NCBI GenBank assembly: GCA_020627785.1
Contig: JAHDGF010000011.1
Span: 36,390-100,389 of the forward strand
Reading direction: 5' to 3'
DNA: 64,000 nt
Origin: Saprospiraceae bacterium
Lineage (GTDB): Bacteria > Bacteroidota > Bacteroidia > Chitinophagales > Saprospiraceae
The position numbers were made by a program, and so were the translations under genes. Shown here in pieces: positions 17,914-28,087 of the stretch (its first letter is position 1; the number at the start of each line of letters is the position of its first letter). The notes beneath the pieces were generated by a model. The model was not told where the DNA came from, ran no database searches, and worked only from the letters and a program-made list of their open reading frames with translations.

Positions 17914-18579
17914 ATGAAAATAATTTTTACCACAATACATTTCTTCTTGTTTTTAAGTCTTGTGTTTACTCAAGAAAATCATAAAATCGATTCGATTAGT
18001 ATGGAGATATGTTTATCTGTCAATTCTAATCCTGATTTATCTGATAGTGAATTAGTAACTCTGATTCAAAACGAACACCTATCACCTTACTTAAAGACTC
18101 AAAATATTAATGATCAAGATTCTATACTAAATCATATTTTATTGAGATCAGAAAAATTATGTTCTGAGTATAGTGCATTAACATTTCGAATTAACGAGAA
18201 TAAAGGAGATTGGATACTATTAAGCCAGAAACCCGAATCAAGATTAGACGAATATTTATGTATGCAATTTTTCGAGAATAATAGTTACTACTACCTTGAA
18301 CCGACAGGAGACAAAGTCAATCTTGAAATTAAGGATGGCTTTTGGACGGATACTTTTATTGATAATACTTATTCTGAATTGAAATTAATTGAAACGGCAA
18401 ATTGTGAATTTGAAATCCAATTTATAAGAAGTAATAACGAGATGAGAAAGAATTTTAGTAAAGTTGGCGATCGGTATCGCTATCAAATCTTAGACTATGA
18501 AAATGACAAATATTACATGTCAGTCGAGATACCAGGACAAGAACAATATTTTAAATTCATACTTTATGTAAATAAATAG
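17914..18579 (+). CDS. Secreted protein of unknown function
   Basis: A signal peptide (MKIIFTTIHFFLFLSLVFTQ) precedes ~200 residues, rich in Asn, Ser and acidic residues, with a probable all-beta C-terminal half (SYYYLEPTGDKVNLEIKDG and later strands). No family, catalytic motif or sorting domain recognised. It stands alone, flanked on both sides by diverged copies of a short hairpin sequence. Expressed secreted protein is likely; function cannot be given. Confidence 0.5.
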   Translation: MKIIFTTIHFFLFLSLVFTQENHKIDSISMEICLSVNSNPDLSDSELVTLIQNEHLSPYLKTQNINDQDSILNHILLRSEKLCSEYSALTFRINENKGDWILLSQKPESRLDEYLCMQFFENNSYYYLEPTGDKVNLEIKDGFWTDTFIDNTYSELKLIETANCEFEIQFIRSNNEMRKNFSKVGDRYRYQILDYENDKYYMSVEIPGQEQYFKFILYVNK

Positions 18580-18604
18580 CGATGTCAAAAAATTACTGTT
18601 TATA

Positions 18605-18626
18605 TCATATCTCCCTTTCATTGAAA
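18605..18626. repeat. Hairpin-core sequence, copy B
   Basis: Shares TCATAT, YTCC and TTTCATTGAAA with 17837-17855. The outer arms are lost here, so this copy is diverged or truncated. Confidence 0.3.
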
Positions 18627-18764
18627 TCAAATGAAACGGCATTTCTTAAAATCCGAAGTCACACATTAAAAAAATCAACCTTATATATATGAGCGAAGAA
18701 ATAAAGAAGATTGATTAAATAATTTTCCTTCTCTTCAATCATTCAGTTATCGTTGTCACAAATA

Positions 18765-18795
18765 AAAAGAACTTATGCAATGCATAAGTTCTTTT
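18765..18795. terminator. Bidirectional intrinsic terminator
   Basis: AAAAGAACTTATGC (18765-18778) pairs perfectly with GCATAAGTTCTTTT (18782-18795) around a 3-nt loop. The A-rich left arm and T-rich right arm let it act in both directions, as expected between the convergent genes ending at 18579 and 18824. Confidence 0.85.
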
Positions 18796-18823
18796 CTTTA
18801 AACTAATATCAAATAAACTTAGA

Positions 18824-19369
18824 TTAATCTAAGGTTTGATCTATGGTTGTATTTTTAGTCCATTGCCCATCGGTTATTTCATAAAAGGCAAATTCCTTTC
18901 CGTTGGGTGAATAGGCACTTACAAAAGCAGTACGTTCACCTATTGCAGGTGTAAACTCAACCATCACTTTTTTAGCATTTAAGGTAGCTTTTCCTGCAGG
19001 TAATAATTCATTCTTCAACCATTGGTTATCCTGTAGGTAGAAAAATTCAAATGCTCCTGCACCATTTGAAGCAAATAAGCTAGGTAGTGCGCCAGGTCCG
19101 CCAGCTATGTATTCAAGATTTACTGGTCCTTTTATCGAAAGTTTTGGTGAAGGGAATACCTCATACTTCGTCCAGTTTCCTTCTCTCAGGTAAAACATAT
19201 TCATTTCTCCATTACTAGTAGAGTAGTTAATCACAGTCGGGGCACTCTGATTTGAGCCTGGAATAAATTGCACCTTGGTTTTTGATCCTTGGTTTGGTGA
19301 CTGGCTACACGAACTCAGACTTAAGCATAAAAAGCTTACGTATAAAAAAATGTTCTTCTTTGTAAACAT
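18824..19369 (-). CDS. Lipoprotein of unknown function
   Basis: I start it at 19369, because the residues from there (MFTKKNIFLYVSFLCLSLSSCSQ) form a complete lipoprotein signal, whereas a start at 19414 would add 15 residues before it. The mature ~160 residues have three internal repeats of roughly 45-50 residues, each with a EFxFYxL..GxWxKxE-like strand pair (MFYLREGNWTKYE, EFFYLQDNQWLKNE, FAFYEITDGQWTKN), suggesting a small beta-propeller or beta-sandwich. No function is assigned. Confidence 0.6.
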   Translation of the reverse strand: MFTKKNIFLYVSFLCLSLSSCSQSPNQGSKTKVQFIPGSNQSAPTVINYSTSNGEMNMFYLREGNWTKYEVFPSPKLSIKGPVNLEYIAGGPGALPSLFASNGAGAFEFFYLQDNQWLKNELLPAGKATLNAKKVMVEFTPAIGERTAFVSAYSPNGKEFAFYEITDGQWTKNTTIDQTLD

Positions 19370-19621
19370 CTGTTGATAAATTTTGGACTGAAGGTTATTC
19401 TTCAATTTGGACAAAGATAGTAATTTACTTGGTTTGAAAACATAATTAAATTTTGCATATCAATGCGATGAATGGCCCCTAACGAATAAAATATCGGTTT
19501 CGTTTCCTCAAGAAAACCTTAATTCTGTTAAAAACTTCTTAAAGTGGACTTTTTGAGTTAACGATTAACGAAAACTGCCCGACTTAGGTGTAAACACATT
19601 ATCAAATTAAAATCAACGGCT

Positions 19622-20794
19622 ATGAAAAATTTATTTTACACAATTCTGACAATAAGCTTGCTTAGCAGCTGTAGTTCATTGAATAAGATGGTCGAAAGAG
19701 GAGATTATGAATCTGCGATCAGATTGGCTCAGAGAAAATTGCAAGGAGATGCAAGAAAGTCAACGAAGAAGATTAAGTACTTGGAGGAAGCTTTTCACAA
19801 AGCATTGAGAAGAGACCTTGATGAAGTAAAATATCTTTCAGATAAAAATAGACCTGAGAATTTTGATGAGATATTTGCGATATACACGGACATCAAAAAC
19901 AGACAAGACGCTCTAAGACCTTTATTACCTCTCGTAGGAAAAGACGGTTACCAAGCAAAATTTAAATATCTAGAAGTTGAAGGTTTGCTTCATGTAACAT
20001 CTAAAAAGGCTGCCGCATATCATTATAAAGTTGCAAAGGACTTTTTGAGCAGAGCAGAAACAGGTGATAAGTGGGCTGCAAGAAAAGCTTACGACGCGCT
20101 CGACAGAGTGAATACACATTACAGACACTACGAAGATGTAGGTGAGTTAAAGCACAAAGCACTTGATTTAGGTCAGACGAGAGTTTTATTGAGAAGCGAG
20201 AACAGATCACTAGTAAGTATGCCAGTAGGATTTGAAGAAGTAATGCTAGCAGTAGATATTCATTCTTTAAATGATCGATGGACGAAGTATTATTCTATGC
20301 CTCCAGGGCAAATGGATGTTGACCTTGTGACTGAAATAGAAATTAGAGAATTTGTAGTAAGTCCTGAGCAAGAAAGAGTAAGAGAATATCAGGAGAAGAC
20401 AGAAGTACAGGATGGATTTGAATACTTCTATGATTCAAATGGAAATGTTGCCAAAGATACCTTAGGCAATGACATTAAGAAACCAAGAATGGTGTGGGTA
20501 TTCGCCGATGTACTAGAAGTGAAGAGAACGAAGGCAGCAACCGTAGGTGGCGTAATCAAATTTTACGACGCCAACACAAAAGAGTTGATCAAAGCTGAAA
20601 ACTTTTCAGTAGAGTCTAAATTTAGAGATTCTACGTGCAGCTTCCGAGGAGATAAAAGAGCACTTACGTCAAATACACGTACCCGATTAAGAAACCATCC
20701 ACGTCCATTCCCTACGAATGAATCTCTGGCACTGGACGCAGCAACGAAACTGAAAGGAATTTTTGCCTCAGAAATAAAACGCTTTGTAATCTAA
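19622..20794 (+). CDS. Lipoprotein with helical repeat N-terminal region, unknown
   Basis: MKNLFYTILTISLLSSCSS is a lipoprotein signal (Cys17). Residues ~20-200 are helical and charged with TPR-like features (YESAIRLAQRKL, ARKAYDALDRVN), and the remaining part is a beta-rich domain. This resembles uncharacterised lipoproteins of Bacteroidota envelopes. No enzyme motif is visible. It is monocistronic, with a clear terminator 35 nt downstream. Confidence 0.6.
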   Translation: MKNLFYTILTISLLSSCSSLNKMVERGDYESAIRLAQRKLQGDARKSTKKIKYLEEAFHKALRRDLDEVKYLSDKNRPENFDEIFAIYTDIKNRQDALRPLLPLVGKDGYQAKFKYLEVEGLLHVTSKKAAAYHYKVAKDFLSRAETGDKWAARKAYDALDRVNTHYRHYEDVGELKHKALDLGQTRVLLRSENRSLVSMPVGFEEVMLAVDIHSLNDRWTKYYSMPPGQMDVDLVTEIEIREFVVSPEQERVREYQEKTEVQDGFEYFYDSNGNVAKDTLGNDIKKPRMVWVFADVLEVKRTKAATVGGVIKFYDANTKELIKAENFSVESKFRDSTCSFRGDKRALTSNTRTRLRNHPRPFPTNESLALDAATKLKGIFASEIKRFVI

Positions 20795-20828
20795 AGCGAA
20801 AGAGCATAGCAGATTGGAAATTGGAATA

Positions 20829-20855
20829 AGGTCACCTTCTCACCGAAGGTGGCCT
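20829..20855 (+). terminator. Intrinsic terminator
   Basis: AGGTCACCTTC (20829-20839) pairs with GAAGGTGGCCT (20845-20855), with one G-T wobble, a 5-nt loop and a T-rich tail (TTCCTTTTTA). Confidence 0.85.
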
Positions 20856-20999
20856 TTCCTTTTTATTTGCAACCTTACCGTCATTTGGGCCTTTGAGCCT
20901 AAATGCTGCTTATCAGTGGTTTACTTTCGTTTTCCCTTCTTGACATCCGGAACAGTACCTTCGATAATATTAAGGTAAATGCTAAAATTTTGCTTAGGC

Positions 21000-21029
21000 T
21001 TTGTATTAACATATTATTATTTACCTTTA
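21000..21029 (+). promoter_or_regulatory. Putative promoter of the giant T9SS protein
   Basis: TTTG (21000-21003), an 18-nt gap and TACCTTTA (21022-21029) fit the Bacteroidota -33/-7 pattern TTTG/TAnnTTTG with one mismatch at the last base. It would give a leader of about 155 nt. The rest of the region 20856-21188 shows nothing else I can name. Confidence 0.45.
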
Positions 21030-21188
21030 TGTGAAATTAACTGATTCCCAACAGTATAACCGATGACCCACCCCCATATTTATTGGTATTAAGTCATCTA
21101 TTCCAAAAAATAGTGAAAGAAATTAGCTGCTTATGAATTAAGCGGCTTTACTAGCTATTACCTAAAATAATAATTGACAATCAAAGAA

Positions 21189-24100
21189 ATGATGCGACTG
21201 TCTAGAATTTACCCGATTTTTTCTCTGTGCATGCTAAGTGTATCACTTTGCTTCGCCGGAAATCCATCTACCGTTCAATGGAGCATGGATCAATGTCATT
21301 CTAACATTAACGATGGTTCCAACTATAGTTATGAAGAATTCATTCCAACCATCTTTAACTCGCAAGGATGTTCTCAATTAAGTATGTCTACACCAAACTT
21401 ATATCGAGTACACCCCGATTTTAATCCACACTCCTGTACCGTTGGTGTCAATGGCTCAGTGGCTATGTGTGTTAATGCTTATGCTGGTTGCTATTTTCAG
21501 CCAGACATTCAGCAAGCGATTAGATTTGACATAACTGTAAATCCAGATCCGACGGGTCAAGGTAGATTGTCAGGTTTAGAGTTTTATGAACTGGCACCTG
21601 AAGAGTTTTCCTATTTAAATGGAATCAGTGGACCCAATAATTACCCAACTAAATATGCGGTAAGAGTTGTGGCCAATGGTGTTGAAGTATTTTTGCAAGA
21701 AGATATTCCAACGACTCAGTCATGGACCTTAGAAACTTTTGACTTTAGCAACCATCCAGCCTTTATTGTCAACCAAGCAACTACGTTTAATTTTGAGATT
21801 CTACCTTACTGTTATGTAGGTAATGGATATGGAACTCACGCTTGGGATATAGATGAAATAAAAGTAACCTCTGCTTGTGGTGATGGAATTACCATCGGTG
21901 GAAACTTAACAACAAATCAAGGAGCAACGTCTACTGATATTTGCATCAATAGTGCTTCAAACACAAATTCTGTTTCGTTCAGCCTAACTGGCGCTCATAG
22001 CCAATTAAGCACCTACGTCATTACAGATGATGCTGGAACAATCCTTGCTTTTCCTGGACCTGGTCCAACCTTTGACTTTACAAATGCAGGGGCAGGCGTA
22101 TGTCGAGTATACCATATTGCACACGAAGGTTCATTAATCGGAGCAACGGTAGGAGCTAATATTCAAAGCATTACAGGGTGTCTAGACATATCTAATCCAG
22201 TAACGGTTAATCGCCAAATTGCCATGGCAGGAACAGTTTCCTCTAATGGTGTTAGCGAATATTTTATTTGCAGTAATAATGATGATACGATAATACCAGC
22301 TACAGTTTCTGGAAATGTAGGCGCATTTAATTACTGGGTATTGACTGACGGAAGCGGGAATGTATTAGAAGTTAATACTGGACCTCCATTTGACGTAAGT
22401 CCATATACAGGCGTATGCTTTATATATAATATAAGCGCCGATTCATCCAATGATGCTCCGGCCGTAGGTCAGAATATAAATGCATTGAACGGATGTAAGG
22501 GCTTATCTAATGGAATCAAAATAAATAAATTTAATGTTACTCCTAGCTCGATTACAACGACCGCTGGGCTTGATACACATACCATTTGTACCGGCTCAAC
22601 CAACGGACTTCTCCTAGATGTAAATGTCTCTGGAGGATCTGGAGGTGAAGTCTGGATTATTACAGATATGAATGGTGTAATACAAGAAGTACAACCAACA
22701 GCTCCAATAGATTTATCGAATGTTAATCTACCTACCTGTCAGTTATTTTTAGTGAGATCTTCAGGAAACTTAACCAACTTCGGTATTGGACTTCAAGTAT
22801 CAGAAGTAGAAGGTTGTATTGAGACCTCAAATCCAATTACAATTTCTAAAACGAATATTGGTGCATCAAGCATTACAACCAATGGAGCTACCTCAATTGA
22901 ATTGTGTGGTAACAATGGTATGGCTTCAAATATTCCTGCTGAAACAACAGGAGGTTTTGGGTCTAATAATGCATGGGTATTAACAGATACGGCAGGAGAT
23001 ATCGTTGCTTTGCCAGCAGGACCTCCATTTGATTTTGGAACACTTAGTGAAGGTGTTTATCTATTATATCAATATTTCTATGAAGATCCATTTACTGGTC
23101 TGACCGTAGGAGAAAGTACGACGACACTTTCAGGATGCTTTGCGCAATCCAATGGAATTACTGTTAGAATATCTAACGTTTCTCCAGGAACAATTACGAC
23201 TCCAGATGGTACTGGAACCTTCGCCATATGTTCTGGATCAAATAATGCCATGAGCCTTTCTCCTGTGCTTACTGGGGTCATGGACTCTGGACAATGGTTG
23301 ATTACAGATACGAATAATAATGTAATATCTGTTCAATCTCTACCACTTTCATTTGCCAATATCAATGAGCCCGTATGTTTAGTGTATCACCTTTCTTCCG
23401 TTGGATCAACCAACTTAGGAATTGGAATTAACACAGCTGATCTTACTGGTTGTTTGGCATTGTCAAATCAGATTTTAGTAGATAAAACGGAAGTAGTTGC
23501 AGGATCAATTTCTGTAAACGGACAGACCAATTTATCAATCTGTATTGGGAATTCTTCCATGGCTAATTTTGAAGTAACAGCAACAGCAGCATCAGCTAAT
23601 GATGTCACTTACCTTATTACTGATCCAAGCGGAAATATTTTAGCAACACAGGCTGGAACTTCTTTTGATTTAAGTGGAGCAGGTTCAGGAACTTGTTACG
23701 TGTATCAATTGGCTTCTTCAGGTTCAATTTCAGGAAATGGAGTTGGATCAAACATTAGTGGAATTACAGGATGTTTTGATCTATCAAATCCAGTAATTGT
23801 TGAAAGAGAAATGATCACAGCTGGTACGGTGACAAGTCCTATTGGCAATGTATGTTTGGCAACAGATAATGCAGTGGTTAGCTTTTCAGTGACTGGCCAA
23901 CAAGGCGGAACTGGACAGTGGTTAATCACCGATAATAATGGAATATTAATTACGACTTCAAGTAGTCCGACCATCGACTTTAATAATCTAGGCGCTGGTT
24001 TCTACAATATATATTATTTGAATTCTAATGGTAGCGCGTCTGGCCTTACCGTTGGTCAGTCCATCGCAAATATCACAGGTTGTTTTGGATTATCAAATGC

Positions 24101-27100
24101 AGCAAGCATAAGCATTGAAGATGTAAATCCTAGCACAATCAGCAGCCCTCAGGGATCCGATATCACCGTATGTGTAGGTGATGGTGTGGCTGATTTTGTA
24201 GATGTAACTGCAACTGGTGGTACTGGTTCAAGTTCAGCTTGGGTCATCACCGATGAAAATGGAAATATATTAGCATTACCAGCAGCACCGCCATTTGATT
24301 TTGATGGCGCAGGTTTAGGTACATGCTTAATTTGGAATTTAAATTACGGATCAATTGGAGGATTGAGTGTTGGAGAGAATGCAAGCAACTTCTCAGGCTG
24401 TTTTGCCCTTTCGAATCCGATTACTGTAAATAGAACTTCAGCAGAAGGTGGAAGTCTAGTATTTACGGATAATACGGTAGAGACTTCAATCTGCGTAGGT
24501 GACGGTGTTGCGGATCCATTAAATGTAATATTAACTGGAAACAGTGGAGATAACTCTCAGTGGGTAATCACCGATGAAAACGGTGTTATTCTTGATCTAC
24601 CAGCATCCCCTCCTTTTGATTTTGAAGGAGCAGGACCTGGAGTTTGTTTGATTTGGAATCTAAGTTTCTCTGGAACACTTACAGGTGCTACCATAGGAGC
24701 AAATGCATCTGGACTTTCAGGTTGCTTCGATTTATCTAACTCATTAAGAGTAACAAGAAATGAAGTAGAAGGTGGAACGATTACAACACCTAACGGTAAT
24801 GAAGTATATGTTTGTGTAAATGATGGTGAAGATGACTTTGTTGATGTAACATTGACCGGAAATGTTGGAGGTTCAAGATGGGTCATCACAGATGATAATG
24901 GTGTAATTCTAGCCTTGCCTTCTGGCCCGCCGTTCAATTTTGAAAATGCAGGATTAGGAACTTGCTTAATCTGGCATCTTTCTTCTGAAGGAGGGATCGG
25001 AAATTTAGCAGTTGGAAATAATGCCAATTCATTAACTGGATGCATTGATCTTTCAAATCCAATTACTGTAAATAGAGAAGAAGCGGTCGCAGGTACTCTT
25101 GTACTTCCTGATGGAACAACGACAACAGAAATCTGTTCTGGAGATGGTCAAGCAGACTTAGTAGATGTTAGTTTGACAGGAAACTCTGGTTCTGGAGCCT
25201 GGGTAATTACCGATGAAAATGGAATCATTTTAGAATTGCCTAGTTCGCCACCATTTGATTTTGAAGGAGTTGATGCTGGGGTATGCTTGATTTGGCACCT
25301 TTCCTATGCAGGAAATATCACGGGTGCAACCATGGGTGCAAACGCAAACAATATAACAGGATGTTTTGAATTATCAAATCCAATCACAGTTAACAGATTA
25401 GCCGTTGACGGTGGAACTTTGGATACAACTTTTGGTTCAGTACTTTCTGTATGCGTTGGTGATGGTGTTCCAGATCCGATTGATGTTTCATTGACAGGTA
25501 ACACTGGAGCAACAAGCCAATGGGTGATTACAGATGCTAATGGAGTAATCTTAGAATTACCAACAGGTCCTCCATTCGATTTTGAAAATGCAGGAGAAGG
25601 TGTATGTTTAATCTGGCATCTTTCTTACGAGAGCTTAGGTGGTGCCGCCTTAGGAGCTAACGCAGCTGACCTTACGGGTTGCTTCGATTTGTCTAATCCG
25701 ATCACCGTTAATAGAACAAGTGCGGAAGGTGGAAGTCTTACTTTAGCAGATGGGTCAACAGAAACTACTTTTTGCTTAGATGATAATACGGATGTTATTG
25801 TTGATGTGGTCCTTACTGGAAACAGTGGCGACAACTGCCAATACATCATTACAGATAAAGATGGATTAATCATTGACTTGCCTACTTCGGCACCATTTGA
25901 TTTAACCAGTTCAGTATTAGATGAGTGTCACATTTATAACATCTGTTATGGTGATGGAATTATCGGGCTATCAGTTGATTGGCCGATTTCTACACTGCAA
26001 GGATGTTTTGATTTATCTAATCCTGTGATTATAAATAAAGAAGTAGCCGACGCTGGAACGATTACGACCGTTGATGGAGACCTCTTAAACATTTGCGCAA
26101 GCGATGGAGTATCAGATGCCTTCATAATTCAACAATCAAACTTCATCGGACAATTTGGGCAATACATCATTACTAATACGGATGGAGATATCCTTGCCAT
26201 TCAACAATCTAATGTTGTTGACCTTGAAGGGACTCCAGTTGGAACTTGTTATGTATACTGTGTTGCTTGGAATGGTCCGCTAGATGGAGACTTTGTAGGA
26301 TCAAACCTAAGTGCCCTAAGTGGTTGCTTTGATTTATCTAATAGAATTACTGTTGTAAGAGATGGTCTTCTAGGAGGTACTTTGACAACAGATATTGGAG
26401 TGGTTGAAATGACGATTTGCTCAGGAGATGATCACCCAGACGATTTTGGTGTAATCTTAAGTAATAATACTTCAAATCATGTGGAAGGATTTGTGGTAAC
26501 CAATGCGGCTGGAGATATCTTATCTATTCCTACAGGTCCTACCTTCGATTTTGAAGGAACGGGTCCTGAAACTTGTTACCTGTATGCGATATCATACGTA
26601 GCTGGTCTGAATGGATATGTAACAGGAGGAACACTTGATGGATTGATGGGTTGTTTTGCACTCTCAAATCCAATCATTATAAATAAGAATTTTGTGAATG
26701 GAGGAACCATTGCTTTTGATGGTGGTGCTCCAGTGATGACCATATGTGTTGGTGACGGTGTGCCTGATCCAATTGATCTAATCGTAACAGATGCAGCAGG
26801 TGCTACCTGTGATATCGTTGTGACCAATTTAGCTGGAGATATTGAAATTATTTCTTCAACGAATCCAGTGAATTTAGATGATGCTGGTTCTACCTCTTGC
26901 TTGATTTATCAGGTATGTTATAATGAACCTTTGGATCACTATGCAGTGGGTTATAACATTGCTAAATGGGATGACTGTCACAGTCTTTCTAATTCACTAT
27001 TAGTAGAGAAAGAAGTTGTGAGTGGGGGAGTCTTATTGACATCTCCAGATGGAGCATCAACGGTTGACGTATGTGTCGGAGATGGAATTCCTGACTTTAT

Positions 27101-27956
27101 TAATGTTGCAGTAACTGGTTCAGGAACTTCTCCTGGTACATGGTTATTTACGGATGCAGATGGAACGATTGAAATGTTGCCTTCAGGACCACCATTTGAC
27201 TTTGAAGGATCTTCTGAAGGAGTGTGTAACATCTACTTTGTTGATCACACCTCATTAGGTGGAGCTTCTGTGGGAGCAAACATTGATGACCTAACGGGAT
27301 GTTTTGATCTATCGACCTCAATTACGGTCAATAAATCTGAAATCGGAGCGGGAACTGTTTCCTTCTCTACAGGTGCAACCACTGCCGATGTATGTGTTGG
27401 AAATGGAGTGCCAGATGTATTGAACTTTGCAACTACCGGAGCAGCAGGAAACTATGCTTGGGTTGTTACCGATAATTTTGGAACCATCTTAGCAGTGCCT
27501 AGTGGAACAAGTTATGACTTTGAAGGAAGCGCCGCAGGAAGCTGTAGAGTATATGGAATCTCTTACACTGGTACTTTTATAGGCGCTGTAGGAGGCAATG
27601 TAAACTTGGCGATGTCTACTGCTTGCTATGTAATTTCAAGTCCATTAACAGTGAATAAATTTGATACAGGAGGACCTTGTGTGGAGCCAGCTCCAGAAAA
27701 TGGTTTGGTAGCATTTGATGTGTATCCTAATCCTGCGCAGAATGTAATTACAATCAATATTTCTAAGATGCCGGAAGGTGAAGAAGGGGAGATTTTAATT
27801 TACAATCAAGTGGGAGAATTGGTTGAGAAATTCACAATCGATGGATTGCACAAATATGTAGATTTAGATATTTCAGAATATAAGAATGGTGCCTACCTTA
27901 TTAGATTAGGTTCTTGGAAGACAGCTGAAATCAAAAGTTTTATTAAAATAGACTAG
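21189..27956 (+). CDS. Giant repetitive T9SS-secreted surface protein
   Basis: About 2255 residues. The frame can be opened by TTG at 21174, but ATG at 21189 or 21192 gives a normal signal peptide (MMRLSRIYPIFSLCMLSVSLCFAG). Residues ~25-230 form a Cys-containing beta-sandwich-like domain. There follow 18 tandem repeats of about 107 residues, each with three conserved Cys positions and the pattern IC.GDG, then WVITDENG.IL.LP..PPFDFEGAG, GVCLIW and a TGCFDLSNPITVN end. The last ~80 residues (FDVYPNPAQNVITINI to the C-terminal KSFIKID) are a T9SS sorting domain. Likely an extended cell-surface stalk or adhesin stabilised by disulfides. No catalytic domain is visible; ligand unknown. Confidence 0.88.
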   Translation: MMRLSRIYPIFSLCMLSVSLCFAGNPSTVQWSMDQCHSNINDGSNYSYEEFIPTIFNSQGCSQLSMSTPNLYRVHPDFNPHSCTVGVNGSVAMCVNAYAGCYFQPDIQQAIRFDITVNPDPTGQGRLSGLEFYELAPEEFSYLNGISGPNNYPTKYAVRVVANGVEVFLQEDIPTTQSWTLETFDFSNHPAFIVNQATTFNFEILPYCYVGNGYGTHAWDIDEIKVTSACGDGITIGGNLTTNQGATSTDICINSASNTNSVSFSLTGAHSQLSTYVITDDAGTILAFPGPGPTFDFTNAGAGVCRVYHIAHEGSLIGATVGANIQSITGCLDISNPVTVNRQIAMAGTVSSNGVSEYFICSNNDDTIIPATVSGNVGAFNYWVLTDGSGNVLEVNTGPPFDVSPYTGVCFIYNISADSSNDAPAVGQNINALNGCKGLSNGIKINKFNVTPSSITTTAGLDTHTICTGSTNGLLLDVNVSGGSGGEVWIITDMNGVIQEVQPTAPIDLSNVNLPTCQLFLVRSSGNLTNFGIGLQVSEVEGCIETSNPITISKTNIGASSITTNGATSIELCGNNGMASNIPAETTGGFGSNNAWVLTDTAGDIVALPAGPPFDFGTLSEGVYLLYQYFYEDPFTGLTVGESTTTLSGCFAQSNGITVRISNVSPGTITTPDGTGTFAICSGSNNAMSLSPVLTGVMDSGQWLITDTNNNVISVQSLPLSFANINEPVCLVYHLSSVGSTNLGIGINTADLTGCLALSNQILVDKTEVVAGSISVNGQTNLSICIGNSSMANFEVTATAASANDVTYLITDPSGNILATQAGTSFDLSGAGSGTCYVYQLASSGSISGNGVGSNISGITGCFDLSNPVIVEREMITAGTVTSPIGNVCLATDNAVVSFSVTGQQGGTGQWLITDNNGILITTSSSPTIDFNNLGAGFYNIYYLNSNGSASGLTVGQSIANITGCFGLSNAASISIEDVNPSTISSPQGSDITVCVGDGVADFVDVTATGGTGSSSAWVITDENGNILALPAAPPFDFDGAGLGTCLIWNLNYGSIGGLSVGENASNFSGCFALSNPITVNRTSAEGGSLVFTDNTVETSICVGDGVADPLNVILTGNSGDNSQWVITDENGVILDLPASPPFDFEGAGPGVCLIWNLSFSGTLTGATIGANASGLSGCFDLSNSLRVTRNEVEGGTITTPNGNEVYVCVNDGEDDFVDVTLTGNVGGSRWVITDDNGVILALPSGPPFNFENAGLGTCLIWHLSSEGGIGNLAVGNNANSLTGCIDLSNPITVNREEAVAGTLVLPDGTTTTEICSGDGQADLVDVSLTGNSGSGAWVITDENGIILELPSSPPFDFEGVDAGVCLIWHLSYAGNITGATMGANANNITGCFELSNPITVNRLAVDGGTLDTTFGSVLSVCVGDGVPDPIDVSLTGNTGATSQWVITDANGVILELPTGPPFDFENAGEGVCLIWHLSYESLGGAALGANAADLTGCFDLSNPITVNRTSAEGGSLTLADGSTETTFCLDDNTDVIVDVVLTGNSGDNCQYIITDKDGLIIDLPTSAPFDLTSSVLDECHIYNICYGDGIIGLSVDWPISTLQGCFDLSNPVIINKEVADAGTITTVDGDLLNICASDGVSDAFIIQQSNFIGQFGQYIITNTDGDILAIQQSNVVDLEGTPVGTCYVYCVAWNGPLDGDFVGSNLSALSGCFDLSNRITVVRDGLLGGTLTTDIGVVEMTICSGDDHPDDFGVILSNNTSNHVEGFVVTNAAGDILSIPTGPTFDFEGTGPETCYLYAISYVAGLNGYVTGGTLDGLMGCFALSNPIIINKNFVNGGTIAFDGGAPVMTICVGDGVPDPIDLIVTDAAGATCDIVVTNLAGDIEIISSTNPVNLDDAGSTSCLIYQVCYNEPLDHYAVGYNIAKWDDCHSLSNSLLVEKEVVSGGVLLTSPDGASTVDVCVGDGIPDFINVAVTGSGTSPGTWLFTDADGTIEMLPSGPPFDFEGSSEGVCNIYFVDHTSLGGASVGANIDDLTGCFDLSTSITVNKSEIGAGTVSFSTGATTADVCVGNGVPDVLNFATTGAAGNYAWVVTDNFGTILAVPSGTSYDFEGSAAGSCRVYGISYTGTFIGAVGGNVNLAMSTACYVISSPLTVNKFDTGGPCVEPAPENGLVAFDVYPNPAQNVITINISKMPEGEEGEILIYNQVGELVEKFTIDGLHKYVDLDISEYKNGAYLIRLGSWKTAEIKSFIKID
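21897..27674 (+). repeat. Eighteen tandem ~321-bp repeats inside the giant gene
   Basis: I count 18 in-frame units of 105-110 codons. Units 8-12 are the most alike, while the first and last few are clearly diverged; DNA identity is modest, so the array is old rather than freshly amplified. Each unit ends with GCF.LSNPI-type residues. Confidence 0.85.
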
Positions 27957-27977
27957 CTGTAAAATAAATACAGAATT

Positions 27978-28006
27978 AAAGGGGTTCAATTCGAGCCCCT
28001 TTTTTT
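27978..28006 (+). terminator. Intrinsic terminator
   Basis: AAAGGGGTTC pairs with GAGCCCCTTT around AATTC, with one wobble, followed by a T run. It sits 22 nt after the stop of the giant gene. Confidence 0.88.
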
Positions 28007-28087
28007 ATGGCACATAGTCAGAGAAGTAAGGGATAATCGATTAACTTTGAAGTATTACATTAATCAACAAACAATAAAGTTTCTTCC

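Noticed and set aside
24557..25045. Minus-strand reading frames inside the 18-repeat gene
   Set aside because: They are shadows of the repeat array, appear repeatedly at matching places and have no signal, domain or start context.
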